Origin: Auxenochlorella pyrenoidosa
Taxonomy: Eukaryota > Chlorophyta > Trebouxiophyceae > Chlorellales > Chlorellaceae
Direction of reading: 5' to 3'
Assembly (NCBI GenBank): GCA_001430745.1
Contig: KQ481993.1
Location: 1,786,383 to 1,797,711, forward strand
Length of the DNA stretch: 11,329 nt
Positions within the stretch are counted from its first letter, which is position 1. Every line of letters begins with the position of its first letter. Positions 8,401 to 11,329 of this stretch are shown here, piece after piece. The notes beneath the pieces were generated by a model that was given only the letters and a program-made list of their open reading frames with translations, did no database searches and was not told the origin of the DNA. The translations under genes and the position numbers were made by a program.

Positions 8401-11329
8401 AGCAGGCGCAGGGCGGCAGCCGCAAGGCCGCAGGCAAGCCGCGCCCGCTCGCCTCCCCGGCTCCGTGCCGCGCGCAGCTGCCGGCCCTGCCTGTGCAAGC
8501 CGCGGCAGCGCCTGGCAGCCCGCTGTGCACTTGACACCTGAACGCACCCCCGTGACAGGCTGCCGTGGCCCACGTCCTGCCACTCATCAAAAAAGCTCAT
8601 CAACAAACAAGAGCAAAAAAGTGCCCGACCCTGGGGTTTGACCACTGCCTGCAGGGGTGCCTGCTCGTATCGCCGAGCCCTGGGAGCTTCTGGAGGAGCT
8701 GCAGGACTGCCTGGACACCCTGCACCGCCGCCAGCAGGACCAGCAGCACCCGCCGCAGGCGCACCCGCCCGGGAGGCAGCAGGGGCAGCGGGAGCAGGCG
8801 CAGCAGCAACAGCAGGCGCAGCAGCAGGACGAGCAGGCGCAGCAGCCGCTGGAGCAGCAGCAGCAGAGGGAGAAGGCGCAGCAGCAGGAGCAGCAGCAGC
8901 AGCAGCAGCAGCACGAGGAGCAAGCGCAGCAGCCGCAGGAGCAGCACCTCCAGCTTGCAGGCGGCACCGGCGAGGCCGACCCGGCTGCCGATGGTGCTGC
9001 CAGCGACTTTGCCGTTTGGGCCGCCATGGCAGTGGTCGGCGGCATGGGCGCGAGTGACGCTGATGCAGACGCGGCAGGCCTGGACGCTGCTGCAGGCATG
9101 ACAACGGCATGGGCCGGTGGCATGGGGAGCCCTGCAGGCCTCGGCAGCCCGGCGCAGGCGCTGCGGCAGAGCCCGCCGGAAGAGGTACTGCAGATGATGC
9201 CTCTGGAAGAGGCCGGTGGCGGCGGCGGCGGCAGCGGGGACATGGGACTGTCCCTATTCTTTGAGCAGCCATCCAAGCCGCCACAGAAGCAGCAGCAGCA
9301 GCAGCAGCATGTACAGCAAGTGCAGGGGCGGGGGGGGCAGCCCAAGCAGCAGGGCGGGCCCCTGGTCATTCCGAAGCGGGCGCAGCCAGAGGCGAAGGCC
9401 CAGCAGGTCAAGCAGTCGGGGACGCACGGTACTGCCTCATTAGCGTCCAATGGTAGGCAGGCAGGCAAGCGGACTGCTCGGTTCACGCCGCGCCCGCGGC
9501 GCGTGGCTCGCAGCGACAGCAGCAGCGGCGGCGAACCCGGCAGCCCCAGCGGCAGTGATGAGAGCGAGGGCGAGAGCCTGGAGGACGAGCAGCCGAGCAG
9601 CGAGGAGGAGGAGGACTGGATGGCAGGCAAGCCCAAGGGCGCAGCCGGCTCAAAGCAGGGGCAGCGGCAGCAGCAGCAGCAGCAGCCTGCGCGCCGACGC
9701 CTGCGGAAGGCTGGCAGTGACAACGCAGGAGCCACCTCAGCAGCTGCCCCAGAAGCCAAGAGGCGGCGCACCAGTGCAAAGGCAGCCCGGGGCACTGCCG
9801 GGTCTGTTGCCGAGGGCCCCGCAGGCTCTGCTGACGGGGCAGGTGCAGCGCAGGGCCGGGCGGGAAGCAAGGCAGCCCCGGCCGCTGCTGCAGTGCCTCC
9901 TGTGCCGCCGCCCCCAGCCGACTTGCAAGCCCTTGGGCGCAAGCATACCCCAGGCTACACCATCAGCCTCAGCCGACGGCGCTCCAACCTGCAGCAGCAG
10001 TCCGGCAGTGATGCGCGGCAGCCGAAACAGGCTGCGACGCAGCATGCCCAGCCCGAGGTGCCAGCGGCTGCCGCTGAAGGGCAGGGGCAGCTGCAGCATC
10101 AGGACTCTGGCTCAGCTGGTGCTGCTGGCAGGCCAGCCTGGCGCCGTGCCGCAGCATCAGCAGCAGCAGGAGAGGAGACAGCCAATCAGGCAGCCACAGC
10201 ACCAGGCCAGCCCAGCGTGCAGGAGCGGGAAGCTGCCGAGAAGCTTCTGGCCGAGCTGCAGCAGCTGCAGGCAGTCGTGCGGCGCGAGGAGGAGCTGCTG
10301 GTGGGTCTGGCCATGCACAAAGCATCTTCAGGGCGGTGGGGAAAAATCGTTTGGACCTCTGTTGTACTTATTGCTGTAAATCGCATGCTTCCGCATCTCG
10401 TTTGCCTTGCACCTGGGGCAGCACATGTTCGCGAAGTACCTTCGGCTGCCAGAACCCTTCCGCCCTTCGCCATCCTGCGTGCCGCGGGCTCAGGGTCCGT
10501 TGGGCGCCTCCTCCCTTAGGACTGCAGTACCGAGCAGCCAGGGGGTACAGTACCCACTTTCCCAGCACCCAAATGTAGCATTTGATGGGTTCCCATGCCC
10601 TGCAGGCCCGCGTGCAGGCAGGCCTGGTCTCCCTGCCCGATGGCGGCACCAAGCTGTCTGCCTCGCTCCAGCAGCGGAGGGAGGCGCTCAAGGCCAAGAC
10701 CGACGCCGCCGAGGGGCGGTGCCTGACTTACCTGGATGACGCGGGGGCGGTGCAGGCAAGCGCAGGCACAGGGCTGTGATTGCGGATGTGCTTGATTAGT
10801 AACGGACGGCACGCCGTCTGAGCTGCGCACGGCGCTTGGGCTGACATGCTCGCCTGCCTAAGTGCTGCGGGGTGGTGCAGTTGCCTTTCGCTTGCTTGTA
10901 CTGCCGTCCGCGCCCCCTCTGCCCTGCCCCTTGCAAGACCCTCTGCCGCCGGCGTGCCTGCTTGCGCAGGGCCCTTTCAGCGCGCCGCAGCTGCAGAAGC
11001 TGCTGCGGGCAGGGGTGCTGGAGGAGGCTGCGCGTGTCCGGCACCCGGAGAAGGGGGAGATGTCGCTTGCAGAGGTGAGGCTGTGGTCAAGGTTTGCTAT
11101 GCTAGCATGCAGCTTCCCGGGTGGGTGAGGGACCGGGCAGTGGGTTGCTTCGGGTAGCGCCCTGCCCCGGGGGGCAAGCCGAGCAGCCCCGGGGGGCAGG
11201 GCGCTACCCGGGAGGCCAGGCATGACCTCGGAGGGCAGAGCACAGTGCGCGGCATGCTGTTAACTCGAGAGTCTTAACTTGTTTGGCTGGCCTGCCCCCC
11301 CTGGCGCGCAGGCGCTGAGCCTCCCCGAG
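5423..11329 (+). CDS. JmjC-domain histone lysine demethylase, KDM2/KDM7 (JHD1) type; 3' end beyond window
   Basis: This family uses Fe(II), 2-oxoglutarate and O2 to demethylate histone lysines in the nucleus. Exons: 5423-6091, 6263-6374, 6581-6631, 6896-6996, 7270-7396, 7645-7733, 7964-8016, 8291-8433, 8655-10300, 10606-10755, 10970-11074 and 11312 onward; 1088 codons in phase. Residues 115-223 match the region before the JmjC core (VPTIDVPTQ, LNVVSLPL). The core has YTDWHVDMGG (Thr267, iron ligands His270 and Asp272), VWYHVVSGRKVF (Lys287, 2-oxoglutarate), GDTLLLPSAWPHAV (third ligand His342) and GGNFLHALDFG. A helical part (FPLFRRLMWYAAEHAL) and VPARIAEPWELLEELQ follow, as in JHD1 proteins. 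The rest of exon 9 is disordered: polyglutamine (about 494-546), an acidic serine patch (about 733-770), basic KRRR near 815, and a predicted coiled coil (about 970-997). No PHD, CXXC, F-box or leucine-rich repeats are visible, so the target (H3K36, H3K9 or other) cannot be assigned. The link across 10301 is less certain; a separate downstream gene is possible. Confidence 0.88.
6092..6262 (+). other. GC-AG intron 1 of the JmjC gene
   Basis: The donor is GAG|GCAAGC and the acceptor CTGCAG|GGC, both phase 0. Using this GC donor places Leu-Glu directly before GAISPP and gives the same spacing to the conserved Trp-Pro (AAWP) as I recall for animal KDM2 proteins. GT donors a few codons later (AGC|GTGGGG at 6098, AGC|GTTTTC at 6110) also keep frame but fit the donor consensus poorly. 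The intron has no in-frame stop, so retention would insert about 57 residues. Confidence 0.6.
6835..6909 (+). repeat. Tandem duplication of a 3' splice site and exon start
   Basis: A 29-base unit occurs at 6835-6863 and 6881-6909, offset by 46 bases, with one mismatch (A at 6841, C at 6887). Each copy holds the tail of the intron (CTGCCGCAG or ATGCCGCAG) plus the first 14 bases of the exon coding VWYHV. Only the downstream copy (exon start at 6896) continues in frame. The upstream acceptor (exon start at 6850) would shift the frame, because 46 is not a multiple of three. Confidence 0.9.
6997..7269 (+). other. GC-AG intron of the JmjC gene (after SSSGKQ)
   Basis: The donor is CAG|GCACGT and the acceptor GCGCAG|GCC, phase 0. 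It joins SGKQ to ASSWLGDK with the same residue count as the SGKQ...GD segment that I recall from animal KDM2 proteins. A GT donor six bases on (CGT|GTGGCG) also keeps frame and would add Ala-Arg. Confidence 0.5.
8434..8654 (+). other. GC-AG intron joining the JmjC domain to the Gln-rich tail
   Basis: The donor is GCAG|GCAAGC and the acceptor CTGCAG|GG, phase 1 on both sides (g+gg gives Gly). The result reads ...SRKAAG-VPARIAEPWELL. The other GT dinucleotides in exon 8 checked before its stop at 8534 are in phase 0 or 2 and cannot join exon 9 directly, so this GC donor is the simplest solution. The alternative is an extra exon using the reading from about 8560 (AAVAHVLPLIKKAH). Confidence 0.6.
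8796..8945 (+). repeat. CAG/GCGCAG repeats coding polyglutamine
   Basis: Imperfect CAG triplets with interspersed GCG and GAG codons encode a Gln/Ala/Glu-rich tract in the JmjC protein's tail, including an uninterrupted run near 8897-8911. A second pure run of seven CAG codons lies at about 9290-9310. On the opposite strand the same repeats read as long Cys/Leu-rich open frames, which are artefacts. Confidence 0.9.
11151..11210. repeat. 60-bp inverted repeat (hairpin) in an intron
   Basis: Bases 11151-11168 (CGGGTAGCGCCCTGCCCC) pair perfectly with 11193-11210. After two mismatches, 11171-11175 pair with 11186-11190, leaving a loop of about 10 bases. The element lies in the intron between exons 10970-11074 and 11312 onward, on the strand of the JmjC gene. 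It is very GC-rich and should fold stably as RNA or form a cruciform as DNA. No target-site duplication or transposon ends were recognised. Confidence 0.8.

Noticed and set aside
8565..8654. Possible extra exon reading AAVAHVLPLIKKAHQQTRAKK
   Set aside because: Skipping it with the GC donor at 8434 gives a clean phase and the expected JHD1-like order; it would also need a further donor, which was not seen.
8587..9942. 451-residue minus-strand open frame with long cysteine runs
   Set aside because: It is the complement of the CAG/polyglutamine coding exon; the Cys, Leu and Ala runs come from the triplet repeats, and the plus frame carries the domain continuity.
1..11329. Prokaryotic or mobile system (CRISPR, phage, insertion sequence, tRNA)
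   Set aside because: No repeat-spacer array, transposase, integrase or tRNA-like T-loop was found; the intron structure is clearly eukaryotic.

Overview
The window looks like nuclear DNA from a GC-rich unicellular green alga, most likely a trebouxiophyte or Chlorella-like lineage (inference). The reasons are: about two-thirds GC; genes cut into short exons by roughly 65-350 nt introns with GTGCGC/GTGAGG-type donors and CTGCAG/CGCAG acceptors; CAG-repeat-rich coding sequence; a green-algal TGTAA poly(A) signal behind one gene; and a plausible plastid transit peptide. No bacterial operon, rRNA, tRNA, CRISPR array or recognisable transposon was seen. All gene models were made by hand from splice phase, coding appearance and remembered family motifs, without transcripts.

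Layout: (1) Positions 1-1789, plus strand: the 3' part of a small protein with a charged N-terminal coiled coil and two C-terminal membrane segments, in at least five exons; its 5' end is off the window or unresolved. (2) 1790-2485: spacer with a 16-bp palindrome. (3) 2486-3275, plus: a two-exon unidentified gene with a transit-peptide-like N-terminus. (4) 3276-3962: spacer between convergent genes. (5) 3963-5203, minus: a glutamine-rich protein with one CPLC...H zinc-finger-like motif, ending just before a TGTAA signal. (6) 5204-5422: a compact divergent promoter. (7) 5423 to beyond the window end, plus: a large gene of at least 12 exons encoding a JmjC histone lysine demethylase of the KDM2/KDM7 (JHD1) type, followed by a long glutamine-rich, acidic and basic tail.

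The JmjC gene is the centrepiece. Its iron ligands (HxD and a distal His) and 2-oxoglutarate-contacting Thr and Lys are all present once the exons are joined in phase. Joining them requires up to four GC-AG introns, three of which share the donor AG|GCAAGC. One acceptor, with the first 14 bases of its exon, is tandemly duplicated 46 bp upstream; using the wrong copy would shift frame inside the catalytic domain. The zinc-finger gene and the demethylase gene are head-to-head and may share a promoter. No pathway links the remaining genes.
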